This document shows, piece after piece, positions 1 to 8,271 of a stretch of DNA of 64,000 nucleotides (positions are counted from its first letter, which is position 1; every line of letters begins with the position of its first letter). The notes beneath the pieces were generated by a model that had not been told where the DNA came from, searched no databases, and saw only the letters and a list, made by a program, of their open reading frames with translations. This stretch comes from an uncultured Paracoccaceae bacterium. GTDB taxonomy: Bacteria > Pseudomonadota > Alphaproteobacteria > Rhodobacterales > Rhodobacteraceae. The translations under genes were made by a program, and so were the position numbers. The stretch spans positions 186,001 to 250,000 of the forward strand of contig CANMIX010000002.1 in NCBI GenBank assembly GCA_947497985.1, read 5' to 3'.

Positions 1-949
1 CGCGGAGAGCAAAGCCAAAATCGGCCAAGCGTTCCGGGTGTTGCGGATCCTGATGATAGGCCAGGATGGCGCGCACCGCGGTGGGCAACGGGTTGTGATC
101 AGCGATGAACCCTTCCTCAAAATAAGCGCGAAAGGTTTCGGGGGAGGGGGCATGTCCTGCCCCGCAGTGCAGCGTATATCCACCCGCGACCGTGGGCTGG
201 GCAATGGCGTTCAGCACATCTGCGCGCGGCAGGTCCCCTTGCCAGCGGTAGTCAGGATCCACCAGACGCACCATGCCCTCTGTGTCGCTGCGTTCTATCA
301 GCACATAATGAGGGAAAGGGTTCTGGTTAAATTTGTTCTCACGTTCGGGCAGGTGGAACATATCAAGCATCACCATCAACAGGTCATCGCCGGATTTCTG
401 TGCCAGAAGCCCTTCAAAATGCGCGAGGTTTTCGGCCTTGCTCAGCGTGTGATCGTACCAACGGGTATAGCCAATGCCGTAAAGGCGGCTGAGCCAGTCG
501 AAATAGCTGTCATGTGAGATGTCTTTGCTGTGATAGGTCAGCACATGCGTCTCTGATACAGAGAATTCGCTGTCCCAGGTGCCAAAGTAGAAGGGTCGAA
601 AATCAAGACCTTCGTGCCTGCGGATGGCGGCACAAAGGCAGCTGATCACACAGTGTACCGTGATGTCTGCCGGGTCGAAGTCTTCGTCTTCTTTGGCTTC
701 CTGTTCTTCCCCCAGCAACAGGCGGACAAGGTTTCCGACAGTGTCAAAGTCTTCCTTGTTCAGCTCACGCTCGGGGACGGTGATGCCGTGTTCGGTTTCC
801 AGATGGAGCATCAAGTTGATCAGGATCACCGAGTCCAGATGCAGATCATCGTTTAACACCGCATCGGCGCTGAAGTTGTGCATATGCTGGTTGCGCAAAG
901 GGCCCGCAAGCGTGGCCCTGATTGCGTTCAGAACTGTGTCATAGCTCAT
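1..949 (-). CDS. ACP-acyltransferase fusion, AsbD/AsbE-like siderophore biosynthesis protein (partial)
   Basis: The reading frame is open from the ATG at 949 to the window edge, giving 316 codons without a stop, so the C-terminus is missing. Residues 1-80 look like an acyl carrier protein: the helix-II motif DDLHLDS puts the phosphopantetheine serine at S40. From about residue 95 a second domain begins with HCVISC (C100), followed by FPHYVLIE (H214) and LVDPDYRW (D231). That spacing resembles Cys-His-Asp papain-like acyltransferases such as BtrH. In petrobactin synthesis AsbD carries 3,4-dihydroxybenzoate and AsbE transfers it to the polyamine; here both functions appear fused. The start overlaps the stop of the ligase gene (ATGA at 946-949), so translation is probably coupled. 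The carrier half is clear; the acyltransferase role is inferred. Confidence 0.8.
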   Translation of the reverse strand, partial: MSYDTVLNAIRATLAGPLRNQHMHNFSADAVLNDDLHLDSVILINLMLHLETEHGITVPERELNKEDFDTVGNLVRLLLGEEQEAKEDEDFDPADITVHCVISCLCAAIRRHEGLDFRPFYFGTWDSEFSVSETHVLTYHSKDISHDSYFDWLSRLYGIGYTRWYDHTLSKAENLAHFEGLLAQKSGDDLLMVMLDMFHLPERENKFNQNPFPHYVLIERSDTEGMVRLVDPDYRWQGDLPRADVLNAIAQPTVAGGYTLHCGAGHAPSPETFRAYFEEGFIADHNPLPTAVRAILAYHQDPQHPERLADFGFALR

Positions 950-2184
950 GCTGGTTCCTCCTGCGGGGCGCGGGCAAAATCGGATGCGACTTTGCGACGG
1001 CTGATTTTGCCATTGGCTTGACGTGGTACTGTGGCAACATGTTCGACAATGGTGGGCTGTTGGAATCCAGCCAATTGGGCCTGACAATGGCTGCGAACAG
1101 TATCTGCGTTTACGCCGCTTGCGGAATAGATCAGGCCAACACGGTCGCCCGCATGCGGGTCTTCGATCCGGAAGGCCACGGCGTCAATCACCCCATCAAG
1201 GGCCATGACACAGCGTTCGACATCCTGCGGATACACGTTGAGGCCCGCGACATTTATCATGTCGTCGGCACGGGCGGTAAAGGTCAGCATGCCCTGATTA
1301 TCCAAGCTGCCCAGATCGCCGGTGTCTGCATATCGCGTGCCATTGCGGACCGTCACGGGGCCCGGATCGGTGGCAGAGCCTGCCGAAACCTCAAGATGTG
1401 GCAGGACATGGCCCACGGCATAGGCGTCTTGCAGGTCCTGATTGACGGTGATGCAGCCGGTTTCCGAACAGCCATATTGTTGGAAGAAATGGGTGGTCCG
1501 GGCTCGGATTAGGGTGAACCAGCTTTCAGGCAAAATCGTGCCAGAGGTCATTGCCGCGTTGAGGGTTTCGCCGTTGGGCAGGAACCGCGCAACCGTGTGC
1601 AACATGGCGGGTGACGTATAAAGCAGCGGATTTTTCACCTCGCGCAGGCGGCGCAGGATGTATTTCGGGTTGAGGCCATCCAGGATCACAGGCTCATGAC
1701 CACGGTGCAGGGCCACCAACACGCCAGAGACGAGGCCATAGGAATGGGTGATCGGGCAGGCGACAACCGGCGTCATATCTGCGCTGGCGGTAAAGAAGGC
1801 CGCGTAATGTTCTACGTCAGCGTTCCATTCATCCCATGTGCGGGTGGTCACCTTGGCCGCGCCGGTGGTGCCGGATGTCATCTGCACCAAAACACCGGGT
1901 TCGCCGAGTTCTGCGTGTTCAAGTGTGATCTGTTTCAACCCATCCAGCAGCAGAATGTCACATCCGGCATTGCGGGCCATGGCACGCGCGGTGTCGGCCG
2001 GGGTGTCCGGGTGGATCGGATAGACACCGGCACCATGGTCTCGCAGATAAAGGATCGTTGCCAGCACCGTCGCCGTATTGGACATGTGAATGCCATAGCG
2101 GTGGAGGCTGGGCGTGTTCAGCGTGCGATCCAGGCGTTGAAAGATCTCAGTTGGATCAATGCGTGTGTCATTTAATACAAACAT
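946..2184 (-). CDS. asbC: Aryl-AMP ligase, AsbC-like (3,4-dihydroxybenzoate activation)
   Basis: This 412-residue ANL-superfamily adenylating enzyme should activate an aryl acid with ATP and load it on the carrier protein encoded immediately downstream. Motifs in order are TSGTTGAAK at 103-111 (P-loop), QYGCSETG at 236-243, YADTGD at 285-290, the hinge region near R305-D308, and NGKISRRK at 391-398 with the C-terminal catalytic lysine K393. It is shorter than most acyl-CoA ligases, as AsbC is. It lies one base after the AsbB-like gene and overlaps the ACP fusion by 4 bp. The aryl substrate is inferred from context (two NIS synthetases and a neighbouring pobA). A salicylate- or 2,3-DHB-type ligase is possible but would normally come with entABC/ent-type genes, which are absent. 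Confidence 0.82.
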   Translation of the reverse strand: MFVLNDTRIDPTEIFQRLDRTLNTPSLHRYGIHMSNTATVLATILYLRDHGAGVYPIHPDTPADTARAMARNAGCDILLLDGLKQITLEHAELGEPGVLVQMTSGTTGAAKVTTRTWDEWNADVEHYAAFFTASADMTPVVACPITHSYGLVSGVLVALHRGHEPVILDGLNPKYILRRLREVKNPLLYTSPAMLHTVARFLPNGETLNAAMTSGTILPESWFTLIRARTTHFFQQYGCSETGCITVNQDLQDAYAVGHVLPHLEVSAGSATDPGPVTVRNGTRYADTGDLGSLDNQGMLTFTARADDMINVAGLNVYPQDVERCVMALDGVIDAVAFRIEDPHAGDRVGLIYSASGVNADTVRSHCQAQLAGFQQPTIVEHVATVPRQANGKISRRKVASDFARAPQEEPA

Positions 2185-2185
2185 C

Positions 2186-3940
2186 TCAGCGCTCCTTTGA
2201 TGCGGCCAGTGAAGGGGCCAATGCGTTGGGAACCAGGTGGCGATAGGGCGCGCGACCTAGGTTGATTTTCTGGGTGATCAGGCTTTCGGCGTGGATTTGA
2301 CGGGCAAATGGCGCAAACTTCGCTTGCCGTTCCGACAGGTTGTGGGCCTGCGCATAGGCGTCCAGCTGACGGCGCGCAGCGCGCCAAAATCGAGCCTCGT
2401 CAAAGCCATAATGCTGCATCAAAAGATGCGACACATCGGCGAGGTTAAAGACAAACAACGTGTCCATGACCAATTCACGCAGCGCTTCGGCCTCAGCCAT
2501 CTGGTGATATTGATCCAAAGGCGCATCGGCAAAGACCGGGTCAAGGGCCGCCAGATCGGGGCACAGATCCGGGCGTGACAGCAGCGGGGCCACATATTCC
2601 AGACTGTCGTGGAAGTCACGAGCAATCAGCCCGGTGGGCCAGCCATTGGTGTGGCGCAAAATCAGGTTTTGCCCATGCGCCTCTAACCCGATGCCATGGG
2701 CGACCATCATGTGCCAGATCGGCAGGACCACGGTTTGCAACAACTGGTCCACCCATGCGTCAACGCCATATGTGTCGATCCATGGCGCAATCAGGGGCGT
2801 GCCACTGGGTTCAATCATCGCAAGCGCGTTCAGGGGCATCATCTCAGTTGCGGGAAGGCCAAGGCCCTCGGGGCTTTTCCGCCAGATGGCCGCCAGATGC
2901 CCCGCCAGTGCTGTGTCCCGGCCAACGATAATGGATGCGTATTCTGGCAGGATGGACAGCGGATACTGCGTTGCAAATAGGGGGTCGCTGTCAATCACCT
3001 GTGCCAACCAGCGCGAAATCGCTGGGGCCACGGCGACGTTTTCCGGATCCAGGACCCGCATCGAGGATGTGTTGCGCATGGCAAGGGCGGTTTTGACATG
3101 GGCACGTTCCGGCTGTTCGGCGTTCATCAGGGTTCGCACCGATTGGGTGGCTCGGTAAGGCGCGCTGATTGGACCGATGTGATGCAGCTGTCCCTGATTG
3201 ATCCAATCGCGGACCAACGCGTGATCCTTGACCGATTGCCATTGCCAGGGGTGCAGCGGCAGCAAGCAGTGGCTGTCGAATGAGATGCCGTGTTCTGACA
3301 CCACGGAGATCAGGCGTTGCCACTCTTGTGCGCCCAGTTCATGGAGCCAGAAGTCGCGGTTGGGCAGGGTCTCAAGCGCCAGTGACCGATCCACCAACAG
3401 ACCCTGCAAGTGAAAGCTGTTTCCGCCTTCGGGGCCATAACTGCGGTGGTCCGCATCGCTGAACCCGCTGCGGGATTTGAAGCAGGGATGATAGGGGTGG
3501 CCTTCGACCAAAGCGGTTTCCAATGCCGAAACACCAAGCCTGTGGCGATGCAGATGAGTTGGTATCTCTTGCGCGTTCAAGTCGCTGAGCCGCGCGGTAT
3601 GGGCCAGATCACACACCAACGTGTCGCGCGCGGTGCCTGTCGCCCCGATGTCGTCTAGGATCTGTTCAACGGTGACCGGGTGCCATGTGGATGCTCTGGG
3701 CGTGCGCGCGTTGCGGGTTTCGATGGTTGTCGCCTGCAGCCGATAGCGGCCATAAGCACCGCGCCATCCTTCGGCGTGATAGCTGTTGGGGCCAAACTGC
3801 CAGCTCACCGTGGCTTTGCGATCAGGTCCCTTGCGCGCGATGGTTACATCATTTGCCCAACCCTCAAACAGCAACGCTTCGCAGAGTTGGCGCAAGACCC
3901 GTGCCTGTGCGGTTGAAAACCCTTGTTCATGCCGGGACAT
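2186..3940 (-). CDS. asbB: NIS siderophore synthetase, AsbB-like (IucA/IucC family)
   Basis: This IucA/IucC-family ATP-dependent carboxylate-amine ligase has 584 residues from the ATG at 3940. That start overlaps the AsbA stop by 14 bp; the longer open frame to 4054 lies wholly inside the previous gene and is not needed. Family motifs seen are EGHPYHPCFKSRSGF at about 146-160 (ATP-binding GHPxHPxxKxRxG), LPLHPWQWQ at about 227-235, and EAHGQN with a following RDF in the C-terminal half (FhuF-like iron-transporter domain). In petrobactin synthesis AsbB adds the second spermidine or citryl-polyamine amide. Assignment to the AsbB rather than AsbA side rests on gene order and the HPWQWQ variant, so the exact step is inferred. 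Confidence 0.85.
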   Translation of the reverse strand: MSRHEQGFSTAQARVLRQLCEALLFEGWANDVTIARKGPDRKATVSWQFGPNSYHAEGWRGAYGRYRLQATTIETRNARTPRASTWHPVTVEQILDDIGATGTARDTLVCDLAHTARLSDLNAQEIPTHLHRHRLGVSALETALVEGHPYHPCFKSRSGFSDADHRSYGPEGGNSFHLQGLLVDRSLALETLPNRDFWLHELGAQEWQRLISVVSEHGISFDSHCLLPLHPWQWQSVKDHALVRDWINQGQLHHIGPISAPYRATQSVRTLMNAEQPERAHVKTALAMRNTSSMRVLDPENVAVAPAISRWLAQVIDSDPLFATQYPLSILPEYASIIVGRDTALAGHLAAIWRKSPEGLGLPATEMMPLNALAMIEPSGTPLIAPWIDTYGVDAWVDQLLQTVVLPIWHMMVAHGIGLEAHGQNLILRHTNGWPTGLIARDFHDSLEYVAPLLSRPDLCPDLAALDPVFADAPLDQYHQMAEAEALRELVMDTLFVFNLADVSHLLMQHYGFDEARFWRAARRQLDAYAQAHNLSERQAKFAPFARQIHAESLITQKINLGRAPYRHLVPNALAPSLAASKER

Positions 3941-5708
3941 CGATACGCTCCAGCATCTCGGATTTGACGGTTTCTGCTGCCATCCGTGAGGCGGCAATCG
4001 GGTTGGCCATCTCGACAAACAGCCCTTCCTGCTCAACCTCTTCCAGCTCATCAATGTCTTGCACGCGGGTCAGTAGGTTGGCTTTGGTTTGCAGGGTGGG
4101 GGAGGTCAAAAGATAGGTGATGAAGTCCGCGGCGGGGCCTGACAGCTGGTGGCGACGCTGTTGAAGATGCCCAACCATCTGCTGCAACACATCCTGTTCA
4201 CGGGCCAATCCATCGCGCCCAAGACGCCGGATCACCGCAAATACCTGATTGATGACCATGTAATAGGCCAGCCGGGAATTGATATGCGCCGCGCCATAGG
4301 CGAGCACGTCCAATTCGGCGAGTTCCGGCACAAGGCGTGCCAATTCTGGCAAGGCGTCGCGGGTGACCAGATACCCTTGATTGTCGCGGAAATATCCGAC
4401 TTTGGGGACGCCATTGTCCAATTTGACCAAGGCGTTTTGTTGGTGGGCTTCCAACGCGATGCCTTGTTGGTCGTAAAGGTCCAACAGAGGGTCAAAACAG
4501 CAGGTCAGATAGGCGGCGAACCAGATCTGTGCCATGTCTGCGACGGCCAGTTTGCGGGTATTGGCGGCCGCGTTGACCGAGGTTGCCAGCAGTGAGGCTT
4601 GTCCCGGCAGCGGATCAGCGGTCAGGGCTGCGAGGTTAAAGACCTGGCGATCCGCACCGTGTTGGAACGGGTTGTCGCGCAGGATCAATTCAAACCCGCT
4701 TTCAGCGCGACCGGGAATGTCGACAGTCAGATAGGATGGGTCGTTGATGATCTGAAACGCACTGCTGTTTTGGTTGAACGACAGCTTGTTTAAGAGCCGC
4801 GCCATGACCACGCCCACGTCCAATTCATTGCGCTTGGTGACCCGCAGGGAATTGGTCAGACGCACAGGAATGGAGAATTTCAACATCCAAGGGCTGTCGG
4901 CGGAGTAAAGCGTGCGCACAGAGGACGTTGGCGCAAATGGGCCGCCCGTTCGTCCGAGGTAACGCAGCGTGCCGGCGTTCAACAAGGTCTGGACCGCGTC
5001 GTCCAGCATCAGCGCGTCGGCCTGCAGTGGATGTGCTGGGATAAGGCATTCGTCTGGTGACAGACCCAGATCGCACGGCATGTTTGGCAGATCCCGCAAC
5101 ATAGCCGCGGCAGGGATATCGGCAGACCCTGTGCGCACAACGCTTTTATGCGCCGCAAAGAAAGCCAGTTGAAACGCGCCCTGAAACTCCGGCGCATAGG
5201 TGTTTAGATGCCAATCTGTCATGCCGTCGCGGCATTTGGGGGTTGGATGTAGCCAATGACCAAAGGCAAGCGATTGTTCGGCCTGCAAAAAGGTTTCGAT
5301 CACACTTTGCGTTTGGGGGCGCCGCAGGACCTTGCTGATCTGGGCGTTGCTATCGAACACCGCGCGCATGAATTCTGGCAGCTTTTGTCGGTCAGTGACG
5401 GCATGGCGGGCGAAACATTCTTGCGCGATAAGCGAAATCGCCTGCACCGCGCATGCGGGCTGCCACGCGTTCATGCCATCAAAACGCAGCTGCAATGCGC
5501 CAAAACCATGTGGGCCGGTCTGCGACAGGTAGGCGACCTCAACCCGCAGGGCACCTTGGCAATGGGTCAAGGCGATCTCTACAAAGGTGCGGTTTTTGAT
5601 CTGTGTGATCCGGCCAGCGTCGACCTCTCGCAAGAAGCCGTTCAACAGCGATTGCAAGGTTGCATCTTCGGCGCAGAAAGATGTTTGAGGGGCTTCAGAA
5701 CGAGTCAT
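3927..5708 (-). CDS. asbA: NIS siderophore synthetase, AsbA-like (IucA/IucC family)
   Basis: This is a 593-residue IucA/IucC synthetase. The N-terminal half holds GHWLHPTPKCR at 150-160, a variant of the GHPxHPxxKxR ATP site, then IPAHPLQAD at 223-231 and KFSIPVRLTNSLRV. The C-terminal half has LEAHQQNALVKL followed by YFRDNQGYL, typical of the FhuF-like domain. AsbA condenses citrate with spermidine in the first step of petrobactin assembly; here the polyamine could differ. It is the first biosynthetic gene of the run that continues to the window edge, and its start has a modest GGAG Shine-Dalgarno sequence. It lies 335 bp downstream of the receptor gene, so it may have its own promoter. Confidence 0.86.
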   Translation of the reverse strand: MTRSEAPQTSFCAEDATLQSLLNGFLREVDAGRITQIKNRTFVEIALTHCQGALRVEVAYLSQTGPHGFGALQLRFDGMNAWQPACAVQAISLIAQECFARHAVTDRQKLPEFMRAVFDSNAQISKVLRRPQTQSVIETFLQAEQSLAFGHWLHPTPKCRDGMTDWHLNTYAPEFQGAFQLAFFAAHKSVVRTGSADIPAAAMLRDLPNMPCDLGLSPDECLIPAHPLQADALMLDDAVQTLLNAGTLRYLGRTGGPFAPTSSVRTLYSADSPWMLKFSIPVRLTNSLRVTKRNELDVGVVMARLLNKLSFNQNSSAFQIINDPSYLTVDIPGRAESGFELILRDNPFQHGADRQVFNLAALTADPLPGQASLLATSVNAAANTRKLAVADMAQIWFAAYLTCCFDPLLDLYDQQGIALEAHQQNALVKLDNGVPKVGYFRDNQGYLVTRDALPELARLVPELAELDVLAYGAAHINSRLAYYMVINQVFAVIRRLGRDGLAREQDVLQQMVGHLQQRRHQLSGPAADFITYLLTSPTLQTKANLLTRVQDIDELEEVEQEGLFVEMANPIAASRMAAETVKSEMLERIDVPA

Positions 5709-6043
5709 ATCTGCTGCTCCGCGCGTGGGGGCGCGAGCGTATAAGCCAAAGGCCGCATTTTAGTGTGCTCCGACAGTAAATCGGTCCTCGGGATCAAGCC
5801 GCGGTGGTGGACCTAGATTAAGTGGAATACTGGCGAGCGTGCTGGCGTCCGGGAGATATCAGCGCAGTGTAGCCGCGCTCTGTCTCTGTGGATCACAAAT
5901 AGTTGATTCTTTCACTCAGGTAAAGGTTGTTTGCGGAATACCTTCGGCAAAAATCCGCAACCTTCAGCGATTGTGATCCGACACCCGAGTGCAGGGTTTG
6001 GAATGGCAGGAGGGGCGCAAATCACACCTCCTGCCAAAGTGTT
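5709..6043. other. Intergenic region between receptor and siderophore synthetase genes
   Basis: No credible coding sequence is seen in these 335 bp. The region should contain the promoter of the asbA-like operon, which reads leftward, and it holds a hairpin at 6005-6035 just after the receptor stop. I could not identify a convincing Fur, Irr or RirA box by eye. Confidence 0.5.
6005..6035 (-). terminator. Hairpin downstream of TonB-dependent receptor
   Basis: GGCAGGAGG at 6005-6013 pairs perfectly with CCTCCTGCC at 6027-6035 around a 13-nt loop, starting 9 bp after the receptor stop. There is no clear T-run after it on the minus strand, so it may be a weak terminator or an mRNA 3'-end stabiliser separating receptor from biosynthesis genes. 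Confidence 0.55.
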
Positions 6044-8035
6044 TTAGAACTTCATCGTTGCTACGACCGAGATGCTACGACCGGGCTCATTCAACGTATT
6101 AACGTCTGTGAATTCAGCGCCATAGGTGGCACGATCGGCATAGCTTTCGTCAAACAGGTTGTTGATGCCACCACGGATGGTCACCCCGTTCAGCGATGGT
6201 GGTGTGTATTCCGCGAAGAGGTTTACAACCGCATAGCCAGGCAGGTCTTGTTCCGCATAAGAACCACCTGCGTTCAGCGATGCTGCGGCTTCGATGCTGC
6301 CACCGATCAGCGTGTTATATTGCGGCAATTCATGCTGCATTTCCAACGCCAGGATGTGGCCCAGTGGTGCGCCAAAGTTGCCAAGGTCATAGTTGCTTGA
6401 ATCTTCGCCATTCACAATTGCATCGCTGTAGGAATAGGTCAGGCGGGCAAAGCCGCGCTGCCAACCGTAGGTCGCTGCCAGGTTGACGCCTTCGCTCTCA
6501 AAGTCGTTGACGGTGACAACACCGCGAGAGAGGTCGCGGGCCCCATCGATTTCGGTGCGGAACAGTTCAGCGCCCAATGTCCAGGCACCTTGTTTCCAAT
6601 CCGCACCAATGACGATGTTTTCGGCCCGTGACGTTTCCATCGCCGCGTAATCAAACGCCCGCCAGAATTCGAAGTTATCCCCGAGATCGACACCGCCAAA
6701 GACGTTGGAATAGGCTGCGCGCAACGACAGGGCATTGGTTACGTCATATTCGATCGATAGGTTGCCGCTGGCACCGGATCCGGACATCGAGAAACGTGAA
6801 CCGCTGTCGCCTGCGTCATGGCCGGTGAAATCCATCCAGTCATAGCGCAGACCCGCAGAGACCCGCAGATTTGCGGTTGGTTCCAGACGTGCCTGTGCAA
6901 AAAGACCGTGGAACGTGCTCTGTTCAGTTGCGCTTGTTGCCAGACCATTGGCCGGAGACCAATACTCACCGGTCACGGTGGTTTCGCGATCCTGATAATC
7001 GATACCGGCCGTGATTGTGTTGCCTTCGGACAGGTGGAACCGGTTTTTCAAGACAAACGATGTGGTCTCAGTGATGCCGCGTGCGTCATCGTTTTGTTCT
7101 GGATTGAGCTTTTCGATGTCAGTCTTGGACTGGCCCAGCGTAACGGAAGGGTCCCACATGCCGCCGCCTTGGGTGTTTTCGTAGTTCAAGGCAAAAATTG
7201 AGCGACGGGTGTCATAAAACTGCAGACCGCTGTCGGAGGGGCCAAAGTTGGCCTTTTCATTGCGGAATTCTGCGTCTGTCATTTCCTGTGCGGAGATTTC
7301 GACCCGGTGACCTTCGTTGGATTCATAGGCGAATTTCAACAGGTTGGCGTTCAGGTTGGCGCCGGTTCCGGTCATTTCGACGCCGTCACCGTCGTCGTAA
7401 TTGTCACCCGTTGCGCGCTTGCTGTAGGCTAGGACCTCAAAGCCTTGGGTGCGCCCTGCCAGGGTCAAGGAACCCTGTGCGGTGTTGCCATTGCTGTCAT
7501 AAGACAGGCGCGCGCGACCGCCAAAGGTTTCACCCTCTTCGATGATGTCGTCGGCGTCGATGGTTTCCATGACCACACGACCTGCCAGGGCGCGGGGACC
7601 TGCATCAGCCGGAGCAACGCCAGGGTCAACGCGGACCGATTTCATCAAGCCGGGGTCAAATGCGTTGGCGCTTGCGTGGTGGAACACACGGTTGTTTTGC
7701 GAAACACCATCGACCTGGATGGCCAGTTTCAGCATGTCGACACCGTTCACAAAGATCTTCTGCGCGATTGGGATTGCACCGCCAACAGAGACCGAAGCGA
7801 TGCCGGCAAACAAATCTTTGAGATCGCCCATTGCGGCGCGCTCGATTTCGGCGTCGGCAACATAAACCGCAGTTGCGCGGTCAGCGGCGCCACCATCGGG
7901 GTCGCGTTGTTCAACGATGATTGGGTCGAGGGAGTGAACGGGCAGTTCTTGTGCAAAAGATGCAGAGGCAAGGGTGACACCAAGTGCAGTGGTGCACAGC
8001 AAAGCCGTGTGGCCGTGGCCAGGGTTCTTAACCAT
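6044..8035 (-). CDS. TonB-dependent outer-membrane receptor (likely ferric-petrobactin-type siderophore)
   Basis: This 663-residue protein starts with a signal peptide ending near ASASFAQ. The following segment, LDPIIVEQR, resembles a TonB box. A plug domain covers about residues 50-160 (IFVNGVDM, IQVDGVSQNNRVFHH), then a long beta-barrel follows, closing with a terminal aromatic strand ending VVATMKF. Receptors of this kind bind an iron-siderophore at the cell surface and import it using TonB energy. Its position directly upstream of the asbAB-like genes suggests it takes up the siderophore made by that cluster. The size is normal for siderophore receptors. Specificity is inferred only from context; heme is less likely because no heme FRAP/NPNL motif was seen. 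Confidence 0.85.
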   Translation of the reverse strand: MVKNPGHGHTALLCTTALGVTLASASFAQELPVHSLDPIIVEQRDPDGGAADRATAVYVADAEIERAAMGDLKDLFAGIASVSVGGAIPIAQKIFVNGVDMLKLAIQVDGVSQNNRVFHHASANAFDPGLMKSVRVDPGVAPADAGPRALAGRVVMETIDADDIIEEGETFGGRARLSYDSNGNTAQGSLTLAGRTQGFEVLAYSKRATGDNYDDGDGVEMTGTGANLNANLLKFAYESNEGHRVEISAQEMTDAEFRNEKANFGPSDSGLQFYDTRRSIFALNYENTQGGGMWDPSVTLGQSKTDIEKLNPEQNDDARGITETTSFVLKNRFHLSEGNTITAGIDYQDRETTVTGEYWSPANGLATSATEQSTFHGLFAQARLEPTANLRVSAGLRYDWMDFTGHDAGDSGSRFSMSGSGASGNLSIEYDVTNALSLRAAYSNVFGGVDLGDNFEFWRAFDYAAMETSRAENIVIGADWKQGAWTLGAELFRTEIDGARDLSRGVVTVNDFESEGVNLAATYGWQRGFARLTYSYSDAIVNGEDSSNYDLGNFGAPLGHILALEMQHELPQYNTLIGGSIEAAASLNAGGSYAEQDLPGYAVVNLFAEYTPPSLNGVTIRGGINNLFDESYADRATYGAEFTDVNTLNEPGRSISVVATMKF

Positions 8036-8221
8036 GATTTATCCTATAACTGGAGGGTACCATGGCTGGGGCGTTGACCTAGCTGGCCTTGAAAGGCTTG
8101 GGTCCAATAGTATGCTGTTCACGCATGTTCAATAATCCTGACAAAAAAGTTATTTTACGTGATACAAGTGCAGCAAAAATATCACCCTTGCGAAATTATG
8201 ATTGAGAACAGGGGGTTGGCA

Positions 8222-8235
8222 GGGGCCGAAGCCCC
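8222..8235 (-). terminator. GC-rich UUCG-loop hairpin downstream of pobA
   Basis: On the minus strand the RNA reads GGGGC-UUCG-GCCCC, about 37 nt after the pobA stop. The UUCG tetraloop makes it very stable. No U-run follows, so it may attenuate rather than fully end transcription between pobA and the receptor gene. Confidence 0.4.
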
Positions 8236-8271
8236 AGGCTGGCAAGGATCAGACCGGCTGCGCGCCGCTTG

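Noticed and set aside
922-1512. Plus-strand open frame of 196 codons
   Set aside because: It is antisense to the AsbC-like ligase, whose motifs are complete; no family resemblance or Shine-Dalgarno sequence.
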